Positions 1-6,677 are shown, counted from the stretch's first letter. The stretch: DNA of 8,422 nt from Clostridia bacterium (GCA_017547865.1 JAFYOA010000362.1:1-8422), one strand, 5' to 3'. The notes: generated from the letters alone by a model not told the origin. Numbers and translations are program-made.

Positions 1-833
1 CCAAAGAACTGGTGAAGAACGCACTGAGGCCGTTGGGCGAAAAATATCAGCAACTGCTGGATCGTGCCTACAACGAACATTGGATCGACGTATATGAAAA
101 CAAGGGCAAGACCACCGGTGCCTTCTCCTGCGGTCTCCATGGTGTTCACCCCTATGTTCTGCTGAACTACACCGATACTTTGGATGACGCCTTTACGCTG
201 GCCCATGAACTCGGCCATGCCATGCATTCCTATTTATCTTCCGAGGCGCAGGATTTCGAAAACCACGACTATAAAATCATGGTGGCCGAAGTTGCCTCCA
301 CCTGCAACGAAGTGCTTCTTACCAAATACCTGTTGGCCAACGAGACCGACCCTCATCGCCGCGCGTATATTATGAACCACTTCCTGGAAAGCTTCCGTAC
401 CACCGTGTTCCGTCAGTCTCTGTTCGCGGAATTCGAACGCAAAGCCCACGACCTGTACGAAGCCGGCGAGGCACTGACTGCCAAATCTCTGAACGGCATT
501 TTCCATGACCTGAACGAGCTTTACTACAAAGGCACTGTTGTGGATGAGCTGAACGATGTGGAATGGGCACGTATTCCTCACTTCTACAATGCATTCTATG
601 TGTACCAGTATGCCACCGGTTTCTGCAGCGCCGTTGCCATTGCCGATGAGATTCTGCGCACAGGCGATGTGGAAAACTACTTCAAGTTCCTTTCCTCCGG
701 CGGCAGTGACTACCCGCTGAATGAACTGAAGAGCGCTGGTATTGATCTGACCCAGCCCGACACTGTGAAGAGCGCCCTGAAGGTTTTCGACGATACTCTC
801 ACTGAGTTTGCCGAACTGGTAAAATCTCTTTAA
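1..833 (+). CDS. pepF: Oligoendopeptidase F, M3 zinc metallopeptidase (3' part only)
   Basis: This is the C-terminal part of a cytosolic M3-family oligopeptidase that cleaves short peptides. The reading frame is already open at base 3 (Lys-Glu-Leu before the GTG at 12), so the gene begins upstream and roughly the first half of a usual ~600-residue protein is missing. Numbering from the GTG at 12, the zinc motif HELGH is at residues 65-69. The third ligand is the Glu in VAEVAST (about residue 93), the normal M3 spacing. The substrate-side segment VYQYATGF lies near residue 200. The frame ends with TAA at 831-833 and a strong hairpin terminator follows within 15 bases, so this is the end of its transcription unit. 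The family assignment is secure. The PepF subfamily, as against a thimet-type relative, is inferred from the overall match. Confidence 0.93.
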   Translation, partial: KELVKNALRPLGEKYQQLLDRAYNEHWIDVYENKGKTTGAFSCGLHGVHPYVLLNYTDTLDDAFTLAHELGHAMHSYLSSEAQDFENHDYKIMVAEVASTCNEVLLTKYLLANETDPHRRAYIMNHFLESFRTTVFRQSLFAEFERKAHDLYEAGEALTAKSLNGIFHDLNELYYKGTVVDELNDVEWARIPHFYNAFYVYQYATGFCSAVAIADEILRTGDVENYFKFLSSGGSDYPLNELKSAGIDLTQPDTVKSALKVFDDTLTEFAELVKSL

Positions 834-847
834 TTCATCAAAAGATA

Positions 848-895
848 AAAAAGTCAAAGCCAAGCTGTGTTTTTGCAGTTTGGCTTTGACTTTTT
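848..895 (+). terminator. Rho-independent terminator after pepF, probably bidirectional
   Basis: A 20-bp stem (848-867 with 876-895) contains one G-T pairing and closes an 8-base loop (868-875). The top strand ends in five T. Read on the bottom strand, the stem is followed by a T-rich run (complement of 841-850). It can therefore end both pepF and the minus-strand gene that stops at 928. Confidence 0.92.
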
Positions 896-913
896 GTCTG
901 GACATAGTTCGAC

Positions 914-926
914 AAATTGGAATTTA
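914..926. repeat. 13-bp direct repeat, copy 1 (downstream of the phosphatidyltransferase gene)
   Basis: The sequence AAATTGGAATTTA is identical to 1435-1447. Read on the minus strand, it starts one base past the TAG stop of the CDP-alcohol phosphatidyltransferase gene. The two copies frame that gene almost exactly. Confidence 0.75.
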
Positions 927-927
927 A

Positions 928-1434
928 CTATAAGACCTCTTGCCCTTTCGCAATAAAATAAACTTCTTGCATTACAGCAAAGGTTGCAAGTACACATATT
1001 GTTGCAACGCTAAAAGTGGTTTCAACAAAAGTCAGCGACAACGGCAAGAGGAATAAAGCAAATCCAGTTGTTTTGTTTAACACGCTATGTATTGATATTA
1101 GTTTTTTCTTGTGAATAAAGACTAACACAATATTAAATATCTTAATCAACGCAAGAATGATAATCCACACCCATAGCCATACAGGTATGTGCATTAGGGG
1201 TAGTATCTCTATTGAGCATACGAGCATAAACACAAAGTCAGCAACCGTATCAAGTCTTGCTCCAAATTTACTAACCGTTCCCGTCTTTCTTGCTATCGCT
1301 CCGTCAATCATATCGGTAAGCCCGCAAAAAAGATAGAGTATATAAAACCATACCGATGATAGAGGAATGAACAGAAGAGGCAAACTAAATGCAACTCTAC
1401 TCCCTGTAATGATGTTTGCAATATATTTCTTCAT
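928..1434 (-). CDS. CDP-alcohol phosphatidyltransferase family membrane protein
   Basis: This is an integral membrane enzyme of 168 residues that moves a phospho-alcohol from a CDP-alcohol to a second alcohol, the core step in making phospholipid headgroups. The full family signature D-x2-D-G-x2-A-R-x8-G-x3-D-x3-D is present: D41, D44, G45, A48, R49, G58, D62 and D66. Hydrophobic stretches at about 13-40, 64-80, 85-107, 120-136 and 138-160 fit several membrane helices. The length is normal to slightly short for the family. The ATG at 1432-1434 lies 10 bases after the upstream kinase stop, with only a weak purine site (AGACAG), so translational coupling is likely. Base composition is much more AT-rich than in ackA or pepF. 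The headgroup cannot be told from sequence; PgsA-like or PssA-like roles are both possible. Confidence 0.9.
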   Translation of the reverse strand: MKKYIANIITGSRVAFSLPLLFIPLSSVWFYILYLFCGLTDMIDGAIARKTGTVSKFGARLDTVADFVFMLVCSIEILPLMHIPVWLWVWIIILALIKIFNIVLVFIHKKKLISIHSVLNKTTGFALFLLPLSLTFVETTFSVATICVLATFAVMQEVYFIAKGQEVL

Positions 1435-1447
1435 AAATTGGAATTTA
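1435..1447. repeat. 13-bp direct repeat, copy 2 (kinase stop / phosphatidyltransferase start)
   Basis: AAATTGGAATTTA is identical to 914-926. On the minus strand it contains the kinase TAA stop and fills the gap up to the ATG of the next gene. Recombination between the two copies would remove the phosphatidyltransferase gene and leave the kinase stop codon intact. Confidence 0.75.
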
Positions 1448-1969
1448 TCTGTCTATTGCTTGGATGATGTATGCTACATTTTCCTCAATCGGTTTTGTTC
1501 CATCAACTCTAATGATTGGGCAGTTTAGCCCGTGTAACCAATTTTCGATATAGTCTTCCTGCCTGGAATCCACCATTTTGAAGAATGCTTCTTCTTGATT
1601 ATGCAAATCTCCACCCATCAGCATTCTGCTTCCAAATTTCTGAAAAGAGCGGTTCCGCACTCTCTGTGAGCGGATTTTTCTGGGAACTTCAATCACAACA
1701 ACATAGTTGTACATTGGGACAATATCTTTTCCGTAATCACCTTTAACCGCAGAAAAAACAAAATCAGGGTGTTTGCTGACTTCTTCCATAAGAAGTCTTT
1801 CAACCTCTATTCGTGATCTTGCGTTCGTGTACGGCTCATCCGTATTAGTTTTGGAAAAGTACAAATTCTCATTGTCAATAAAGTGGAAACCAATTTTTTC
1901 AGCCAAAGCTTTACCGAGAGTGCTTTTTCCACATCCGTTCAATCCACATATTTGAATACCTATTCCCAT
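1445..1969 (-). CDS. Small P-loop (AAA/shikimate-kinase-like) nucleoside triphosphate-dependent kinase
   Basis: This is a soluble 174-residue P-loop protein. The Walker A motif GLNGCGKST is at residues 9-17, right at the N terminus. It is followed by a short helix and an acidic strand end (IDNENLYF, 31-38) where adenylate- and shikimate-type kinases bind substrate. A hydrophobic strand (VVVIEVP, 90-96) leads into an Arg-rich lid-like segment (97-108). This order is that of small-molecule kinases, not of AAA+ unfoldases. The substrate is not recognisable. The ATG at 1967-1969 has GAGGA about 8 bases upstream, a good ribosome site. It is the first gene of a two-gene unit with the phosphatidyltransferase, AT-rich like its partner. 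A kinase supplying a phosphorylated alcohol to the partner is possible but is only inference. Confidence 0.8.
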   Translation of the reverse strand: MGIGIQICGLNGCGKSTLGKALAEKIGFHFIDNENLYFSKTNTDEPYTNARSRIEVERLLMEEVSKHPDFVFSAVKGDYGKDIVPMYNYVVVIEVPRKIRSQRVRNRSFQKFGSRMLMGGDLHNQEEAFFKMVDSRQEDYIENWLHGLNCPIIRVDGTKPIEENVAYIIQAIDR

Positions 1970-2012
1970 ACAATTTCCTCATCTACAAATTCAAATTTGC
2001 TTAATTGGTTCT

Positions 2013-2041
2013 ATACTAACACAATTCCATTCAACGCACAA
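2013..2041 (-). promoter_or_regulatory. Predicted extended -10 promoter of the kinase/phosphatidyltransferase unit
   Basis: On the minus strand, TTGTGC (2036-2041) is separated by 17 bases from TAGTAT (2013-2018). TG sits one base before the -10, giving an extended -10. The predicted start is near 2006, leaving a leader of about 36 bases before the kinase ATG. The -35 overlaps the T-tract of the ackA terminator, so the unit starts afresh directly after ackA transcription ends. Confidence 0.5.
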
Positions 2042-2072
2042 GAAAAGACCCGCAGAAAAACTCCTGCGGGTC
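2041..2072 (-). terminator. Rho-independent terminator of ackA
   Basis: Read on the minus strand, GACCCGCAG (2072-2064) pairs perfectly with CTGCGGGTC (2055-2047) around an 8-base loop. TTTTCT follows (2046-2041). It lies about 20 bases past the ackA stop. Confidence 0.92.
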
Positions 2073-2091
2073 CAAATATGCATTGATTGAA

Positions 2092-3294
2092 TTACATAGC
2101 TTCCACGAGAGCCTTGGTATCGCGGGCGATCATCAGCTCTTCGTTGGTGGGAATGACATACACCTTCACCTTGCTGTCGTCAGCAGAGATGAGGCCTTCG
2201 GAACGGAAACCATCGTTCTTCTCGTTGTCCAGCTTAACACCGAGGTATTCCATGTTTTCCAGAACCTGCTTGCGCAGACGGAACTGGTTTTCGCCCAGAC
2301 CGGCGGTAAACACAATGGCATCCACGCCGTTCATAGCAGCGGCATAGGAACCGATGTACTTCTTGATCTGATAAGACAGCATCTCATGGGTCAGCTTAGC
2401 GCGCTCGTTGCCGGCATCTTCAGCAGCCAGAACGTCACGGTCGTCGGTGGAAACACCGGAAATACCAAGGATACCGGCCTTCTTGTTCAGCATCTGGGTC
2501 ATTTCCTCAGCGGTCATGCCTTCCTTTTCCATAATGAAGGTCACAACGGAGGGGTCCAGAGCACCGGAACGGGAGCCCATCATGATACCATCCAGAGGAG
2601 TGAGACCCATGGAAGTGTCCACAACCTTACCGCCGTCAACAGCGGTAATAGAAGAACCGTTACCGATATGGCAGGTGATGATCTTCAGATCCTTGATGTC
2701 CTTCTCCATCAGTTCGGCGCAGCGGGCGCTGACGAAACGATGGGAAGTACCGTGAGCACCGTAGCGACGGACGGAATACTTCTCAAAGTATTCATAAGGA
2801 ACGGCATACATGTAAGCCTTGGCGGGCATGGTGGAATGGAAAGCGGTGTCGAATACCAGAACCTGAGGCATTTCCTTACCAAAAACGGTGTTGCAGGCAA
2901 ACACGCCGGACATATTGGGGATATGATGCAGAGGAGCCAGGGGAGTCAAGGTGGCCAGGTCTTCCATCAGCTTATCGTTGACGAGAACAGATTCGCTGAA
3001 CAGCATACCGCCCTGCACCACACGGTGACCGATGGCAGAAACTTCGTCCAGGCTCTTGATAACGCCGGCTTCGGCATCCAGAAGAGCGTTCTTGACCTGC
3101 TCAAAAGCTTCGGCATGGTCCTTCATAGGTTTCTCATTGGCCAGGGTGCGGCCATCGGCGGTCTTATGGGTGAACTTACCTTCGGCCAGACCGATACGTT
3201 CGCAGTTGCCCTTAGCCAGGGTGGTTTCGCTGTCCATATCGATGAACTGATACTTCAGCGAGGAGCTGCCAGCATTAATTACCAGAATTTTCAT
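2092..3294 (-). CDS. ackA: Acetate kinase
   Basis: This cytosolic enzyme interconverts acetyl phosphate plus ADP with acetate plus ATP, the ATP-yielding end step of acetate fermentation. It has 400 residues, the usual length. Family landmarks are all present: the N-terminal INAGSSSLK phosphate/Mg site (N7, S10, S12), GHRVVQGG with R91, VFDTAFH with catalytic D149, RRYGAHGTSH with H181, the CHIGNGSS loop near 208-214, GSRSGALDP with R242, and the late TNEE glutamate near 385. The start is firm: AGGAGG (3301-3306, minus strand) lies 6 bases before the ATG. It has its own terminator (2041-2072) and no co-transcribed gene. A phosphotransacetylase gene, often adjacent in clostridia, is not in this window. 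It diverges from tmcAL, which consumes acetate. Confidence 0.98.
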   Translation of the reverse strand: MKILVINAGSSSLKYQFIDMDSETTLAKGNCERIGLAEGKFTHKTADGRTLANEKPMKDHAEAFEQVKNALLDAEAGVIKSLDEVSAIGHRVVQGGMLFSESVLVNDKLMEDLATLTPLAPLHHIPNMSGVFACNTVFGKEMPQVLVFDTAFHSTMPAKAYMYAVPYEYFEKYSVRRYGAHGTSHRFVSARCAELMEKDIKDLKIITCHIGNGSSITAVDGGKVVDTSMGLTPLDGIMMGSRSGALDPSVVTFIMEKEGMTAEEMTQMLNKKAGILGISGVSTDDRDVLAAEDAGNERAKLTHEMLSYQIKKYIGSYAAAMNGVDAIVFTAGLGENQFRLRKQVLENMEYLGVKLDNEKNDGFRSEGLISADDSKVKVYVIPTNEELMIARDTKALVEAM

Positions 3295-3323
3295 TTTTTT
3301 CCTCCTGTAAACACGTTTTAGCG

Positions 3324-3352
3324 TTGAATTATAATGGAAAATAATTTAATAT
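3324..3352 (+). promoter_or_regulatory. Predicted tmcAL promoter
   Basis: TTGAAT (3324-3329) is followed after 17 bases by TAATAT (3347-3352). An exact TATAAT at 3350-3355 is an alternative -10, but with a long 20-base spacing. The predicted start is near 3359. The element overlaps the ackA -10 on the other strand. Confidence 0.5.
3328..3333 (-). promoter_or_regulatory. Predicted ackA -10 element
   Basis: The minus strand reads a perfect TATAAT here, 33 bases upstream of the ackA ATG, giving a leader of about 27 bases. No convincing -35 is seen at 16-18 bases. The upstream DNA is a very AT-rich run that could act as an UP-like element. Confidence 0.45.
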
Positions 3353-3400
3353 AATCATAGTACAAAATCGGGATAAATTCAAGGGGAGTTTGCGTATTTT

Positions 3401-4573
3401 ATGGAAAAACGTTCGGTTTCTGCCATTATTTGCGAATTTAATCCGCTGTACACAGGCCATGAAAAAGCTTTGCGCTTTGCAGCAGACAACAATTCTTCCG
3501 CTGTCGTGTGTATTCTCAGCGGTAATTTTGTGCAGCGGGGCGAACCGGCACTGTACGACAAATGGCTGCGTGCCGAAGCAGCCCTGCGCTGCGGGGCAGA
3601 TCTCGTGATTGAACTCCCGCTCCCCTGGGCTATGTCCGGTGCAGAAAGCTTTGCCCGCGGCGGTGTATATCTGGCCAACGCTTTACAGTGCAGCCGTTTG
3701 GTATTCGGCAGCGAGTGCGGCGATATCTCTGCTTTGACCGCGGCCGCGAATTATTTGAACAGCGATACATTTTCGGCCGATCTTCACAGTGCACCGCAGG
3801 AAGAACAGATTCTCCCCTTTGCTGCGCGGCGGGAACTGGCGCTCACGCGGGCGCTGGGAAAAGATAAGGCCCAGGCTGTGCAAAGCCCCAACAATACGCT
3901 TGCTGTGGAATACTGCAAAGCCATCGCATCTCTCGGCAGCTCACTGCAGCCTGTTACCCTGCAGCGCTGCGGTGCACAGCACGATGCGGGACTCAGCGAA
4001 GATTCTGCCTCTGCTTCTGCCCTTCGCGCTTTAATTCTTGACGGCAATTTCGATGAAGCAGCCAAATACATGCCGCATTCTTCCGCGCAACTGCTACGCA
4101 ATCAGTCCACAGCTTCTTTGGAGCGTTTGGAAACCGCCGTACTGTATCGCCTTCGAATTGCCAAACCGAAAGATTTTATCGATATTCCGGAAGTTGGCGA
4201 AGGAATTGAAAACCGTATTTTAAAAGCCGCGGAAACAGCCGCCAGCCTGGACGAACTGTATACTATGATCAAGTCCAAGCGATACAGCCATGCTCGTATC
4301 CGCCGCATTGTACTTTCTTTCTTCCTGGGCATCTGCACGCCCATCGGGCTTCCGCCCTATCTGCGTGTACTGGGCATGAACCAAACCGGAGCTGAGCTTC
4401 TTCGAAATGCATCCCTGCCTGTGTTAACCCGTGTTTCGCAGCTGCATGGTATGCCGGAAGAATGCCGAAAACTTTTTGAACTTGAATCTGCAGCCGATGA
4501 CATTTATGCTTTGGCTTTTGAAAAAAGAAAAGCCGCCGGAAACAACCAGCGGCATGGAATAATTCTGTTATGA
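3401..4573 (+). CDS. tmcAL: tRNA(Met) cytidine acetate ligase (YlbM family)
   Basis: TmcAL uses ATP and acetate to make N4-acetylcytidine at the wobble position of elongator tRNA-Met. The protein has 390 residues, close to the ~400 usual for the family. The N-terminal nucleotidyltransferase segment AIICEFNPLYTGH (8-20) is followed by SGNFVQRGEPA (40-50), the K/W/R-rich segment 54-57, ELPLPWAMSGAESFA (71-85), and PNN...EY (163-171), all YlbM hallmarks. The HxGH motif reads Y17-T-G-H20, so the first histidine is a tyrosine. The ATG has AGGGGAG 12 bases upstream, a somewhat long spacing, with no better in-frame start. The gene diverges from ackA and ends in a 6-base overlap with the convergent regulator. 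Family membership is strong; full activity is less certain because of the Tyr. Confidence 0.92.
   Translation: MEKRSVSAIICEFNPLYTGHEKALRFAADNNSSAVVCILSGNFVQRGEPALYDKWLRAEAALRCGADLVIELPLPWAMSGAESFARGGVYLANALQCSRLVFGSECGDISALTAAANYLNSDTFSADLHSAPQEEQILPFAARRELALTRALGKDKAQAVQSPNNTLAVEYCKAIASLGSSLQPVTLQRCGAQHDAGLSEDSASASALRALILDGNFDEAAKYMPHSSAQLLRNQSTASLERLETAVLYRLRIAKPKDFIDIPEVGEGIENRILKAAETAASLDELYTMIKSKRYSHARIRRIVLSFFLGICTPIGLPPYLRVLGMNQTGAELLRNASLPVLTRVSQLHGMPEECRKLFELESAADDIYALAFEKRKAAGNNQRHGIILL
4520..4553 (-). terminator. Terminator of the AraC-type gene, lying inside tmcAL
   Basis: Read on the minus strand, GCCGCTGG (4553-4546) pairs with CCGGCGGC (4539-4532) around a 6-base loop, with one U-G pair. 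TTTTCTTTTTTC follows (4531-4520). It lies 15 bases past the regulator stop and wholly within the last codons of tmcAL. On the plus strand no T-run follows the stem, so it should not stop tmcAL transcription. Confidence 0.85.
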
Positions 4574-5425
4574 CCACATTTTGCGGCGGTACTGTGTGGG
4601 CGACTGCCCGAAATACTTTTTGAACGTACCGGAAAAATGAGAGGTATCCGTATATCCGGTGGAAAGCGAAACCTCGTACACCGAAAGACCTGTTTTGGAA
4701 AGCAACTCGCAGGCACGTTCCATGCGAACACGCAGCAGGTATCGAACCGGAGAAACACCGATGTGCTCCATAAAAATGCGATACAGATAGGTTCGGTCGA
4801 TTCCCACATGAGCCGCCACATCTTCCACATTGATATCGTAGGCATAATTATCGCTGATATAGCGAACAGCCTGATCCAGATACGAACCGCCGACAGCCAA
4901 CCGGCGCGGTGTACCTTCTTCGCTGCTTTGGCTGAAACTATTCAAGATGAGATACAGATAAGCAAGAAGAATATATTTGGAATGAGAGGGTGTATCGTGC
5001 GCCCGCTCCATTTCCCCAAACAGTTCCGTAACCTGAACAATATTCTCGGTACGAAGAATTGGGTGCTCTTCCGAAATATTAAATCCACGCAGAACTTCAC
5101 CGGCATCGTTTCCTTTGAAACCAACCCAGTAGTATTCCCAGGGTGCTTCCTCTTCGGCAGCGTAAATCGTCGTTTCTTCGGGACAGATCAAGAAAGCCTC
5201 TCCTGCACCAACGGCAAACTCACGATTTCTGCTTTTCAAAACACCTTTGCCACGCACAACAAAGTGAAGCAGATAATGATCACGCACAGCCGGACCATAG
5301 GCATGGCCGGAAGCGCATTCTTCGTGTCCGCATAAGCAGACCCAAGCACCGGATTCCTGCATTTCCATTCCGCCGCGTTCCGACAGCATTGTATGTGTCG
5401 ATTTCATTTCGTGAATCACCGCCAT
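4568..5425 (-). CDS. AraC-family transcriptional regulator with N-terminal cupin sensor
   Basis: This is a cytosolic DNA-binding regulator of 285 residues. The N-terminal part (about 40-110, starting around GPAVRDHYLLHFVVRGKG) is an AraC-type cupin ligand pocket, as in sugar-responsive regulators. A linker follows, then a classic double helix-turn-helix at 189-285. The first HTH holds INVEDVAAHVGIDRTYLYRIF, and the second holds SVYEVSLSTGYTDTSHFSGTFKK, followed by the family end motif GQSPTQYRR. The start is uncertain. The ATG at 5423-5425 has no ribosome site, while the ATG at codon 7 (5405-5407) has GGTGA 8 bases upstream and may be the true start. No sugar or transport gene sits beside it, so the ligand and target are unknown. 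The plus-strand neighbour across the intergenic region is ygiQ, which AraC regulators do not usually control. Confidence 0.93.
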   Translation of the reverse strand: MAVIHEMKSTHTMLSERGGMEMQESGAWVCLCGHEECASGHAYGPAVRDHYLLHFVVRGKGVLKSRNREFAVGAGEAFLICPEETTIYAAEEEAPWEYYWVGFKGNDAGEVLRGFNISEEHPILRTENIVQVTELFGEMERAHDTPSHSKYILLAYLYLILNSFSQSSEEGTPRRLAVGGSYLDQAVRYISDNYAYDINVEDVAAHVGIDRTYLYRIFMEHIGVSPVRYLLRVRMERACELLSKTGLSVYEVSLSTGYTDTSHFSGTFKKYFGQSPTQYRRKMWS

Positions 5426-5450
5426 TCGTAAGCTTGTTTAATAGTTGAGA

Positions 5451-5467
5451 AAAACTACTATAGTTTT
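5451..5467. repeat. Inverted repeat over the -10 of the AraC-type gene
   Basis: AAAACTA-CTA-TAGTTTT is a perfect 7-bp inverted repeat with a 3-base centre, and it contains the predicted -10 (5457-5462). Its position suits an operator for self-repression. Confidence 0.5.
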
Positions 5468-5485
5468 ACACTACTTGCTAATCAA
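5457..5485 (-). promoter_or_regulatory. Predicted promoter of the AraC-type gene
   Basis: The minus strand reads TTGATT (5485-5480), 17 bases, then TATAGT (5462-5457). The predicted start is about 25 bases before the first ATG. Confidence 0.6.
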
Positions 5486-5490
5486 AGTCA

Positions 5491-5505
5491 ATAGCATTAT
5501 GCTAT
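5491..5505. repeat. Inverted repeat upstream of the AraC-type promoter
   Basis: ATAGCA-TTA-TGCTAT is a perfect 6-bp inverted repeat just upstream of the predicted -35 at 5480-5485. It is a plausible activator or regulator site. Further, weaker inverted repeats (TTGG...CCAA near 5527-5542 and AACAA-TAT-TTGTT near 5541-5553) follow in the same AT-rich region. Confidence 0.45.
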
Positions 5506-5592
5506 AAAATGTACGTCAAATTTATTTTTGGTAATTTTGCCAACAATATTTGTTAATAAAAAGTATTGATTTACTGTTTTTCTGTTCCCTAC

Positions 5593-5621
5593 TTGCTTTT
5601 CAGGCTGTTTAGGGCTATACT
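5593..5621 (+). promoter_or_regulatory. Predicted ygiQ promoter
   Basis: TTGCTT (5593-5598), a 17-base spacer and TATACT (5616-5621) give a near-consensus -10. The predicted start near 5628 leaves a leader of about 42 bases. The leader holds GGAGA (5656-5660), 9 bases before the ygiQ ATG. Confidence 0.55.
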
Positions 5622-5669
5622 TTTAATGAATAAATCGTCTGTATTATTCTGATTTGGAGATATAGAAAA

Positions 5670-6677
5670 ATGAATGATTTTTTGCCAGTATGCAAAGAAG
5701 ATATGGAAAAACGAGGCTGGGACTGCGTAGACTTTACCTATGTTATTGGTGATGCCTACGTTGACCACCCCTCTTTCGGGCCGGCCATCATCAGCCGTGT
5801 TCTGGAAGCCCACGGTTATCGTGTGGGTATCATAGCGCAGCCCGATTGGAAAGACCCGGACAGCATCGATGTATTCGGTGCACCGCGTCTTGGCTTTTTG
5901 GTCAGTTCCGGCAACATGGATTCCATGGTCAACCACTACTCGGTTTCCAAAAAACGCCGTGATTTTGATGCCTACACCCCCGGTGGTGTGATCGGAAAGC
6001 GACCCGACCACGCTACGGTTGTATATTGCAATCTTATCCGCCAAAAATACAAAGATGCCGATATTATTATTGGCGGCATTGAAGCCAGCCTGCGCCGCAT
6101 GGCCCACTACGACTATTGGTCCGACAGTCTGAAACGTTCCATCCTGTTGGATTCTCAGGCGGATATTGCCATTTACGGCATGGGCGAACGAGCCATTGTA
6201 GAAATTGCAGATGCCTTGAACGGTGGTCTCCGCGCCCGGGATGTAACTTTTGTTAACGGTACAGTTTACAAAACCTACAGCCGCCAGGATATTTTCGATG
6301 CCCTTTTCCTTCCTTCTTATAATGATTTGGTGGAAGACAAAACGAATTATGCTCGCAGTTTTTATACGCAATACAAAAACACCGATCCATTCAGCGCCAA
6401 ACGTTTGGTGGAGCCATACGGTGACCGTCTGTACGTTGTGCAAAACCCGCCGGCCTTGCCGTTGACAACCATGGAAATGGATGATGTGTACGATTTGCCG
6501 TATATGCGTAATTACCACCCGATGTATGCCGAAGCAGGTGGCATTCCGGCCATTTCCGAAGTAAAATTCAGCCTTACAAGCAACCGTGGCTGTTTTGGCG
6601 CCTGCAGCTTCTGCGCACTCACCTTCCACCAGGGCCGTATCATTCAGGTACGCAGCCATGAATCTTTGCTGCGCTAA
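5670..6677 (+). CDS. ygiQ: YgiQ-family radical SAM protein, N-terminal fragment before an in-frame stop
   Basis: This 335-residue fragment holds the YgiQ-type N-terminal domain (GDAYVDHPSFG at 27-37, GGIEASLRRMAHYDYW at 135-150). It ends just inside the radical SAM core. The CxxxCxxC cluster that would hold the 4Fe-4S centre is C308, C312 and C315, only 20 residues before the stop. Translation starts at the ATG at 5670-5672 with GGAGA 9 bases upstream. The TAA at 6675-6677 falls right after SHESLLR, where relatives normally continue with an acidic residue and then AKL. The same frame resumes at once with the rest of the protein. Alone, this product would bind no complete SAM barrel and is unlikely to work. 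YgiQ proteins are conserved but of unknown biochemical role. Confidence 0.85.
   Translation: MNDFLPVCKEDMEKRGWDCVDFTYVIGDAYVDHPSFGPAIISRVLEAHGYRVGIIAQPDWKDPDSIDVFGAPRLGFLVSSGNMDSMVNHYSVSKKRRDFDAYTPGGVIGKRPDHATVVYCNLIRQKYKDADIIIGGIEASLRRMAHYDYWSDSLKRSILLDSQADIAIYGMGERAIVEIADALNGGLRARDVTFVNGTVYKTYSRQDIFDALFLPSYNDLVEDKTNYARSFYTQYKNTDPFSAKRLVEPYGDRLYVVQNPPALPLTTMEMDDVYDLPYMRNYHPMYAEAGGIPAISEVKFSLTSNRGCFGACSFCALTFHQGRIIQVRSHESLLR

Noticed and set aside
234..905. A 223-codon minus-strand frame opposite pepF
   Set aside because: Its start would read through the strong terminator hairpin at 848-895, and the pepF frame with its zinc site is unambiguous.
896..2041. A toxin-antitoxin or phage-defence pair
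   Set aside because: The phosphatidyltransferase has a complete catalytic signature and the other protein is an ordinary small kinase. No toxin, nuclease or antitoxin-like feature is visible.
2083..3321. A 412-codon open frame on the plus strand opposite ackA
   Set aside because: It is antisense to a certain acetate kinase, is rich in His/Gly/Val as mirror frames are, and has no recognisable motif or ribosome site.
6675..6677. Reassignment of TAA to an amino acid in this organism
   Set aside because: pepF, ackA, the kinase, the AraC-type and the TetR-type genes all end at TAA at expected lengths, so TAA is a working stop here.
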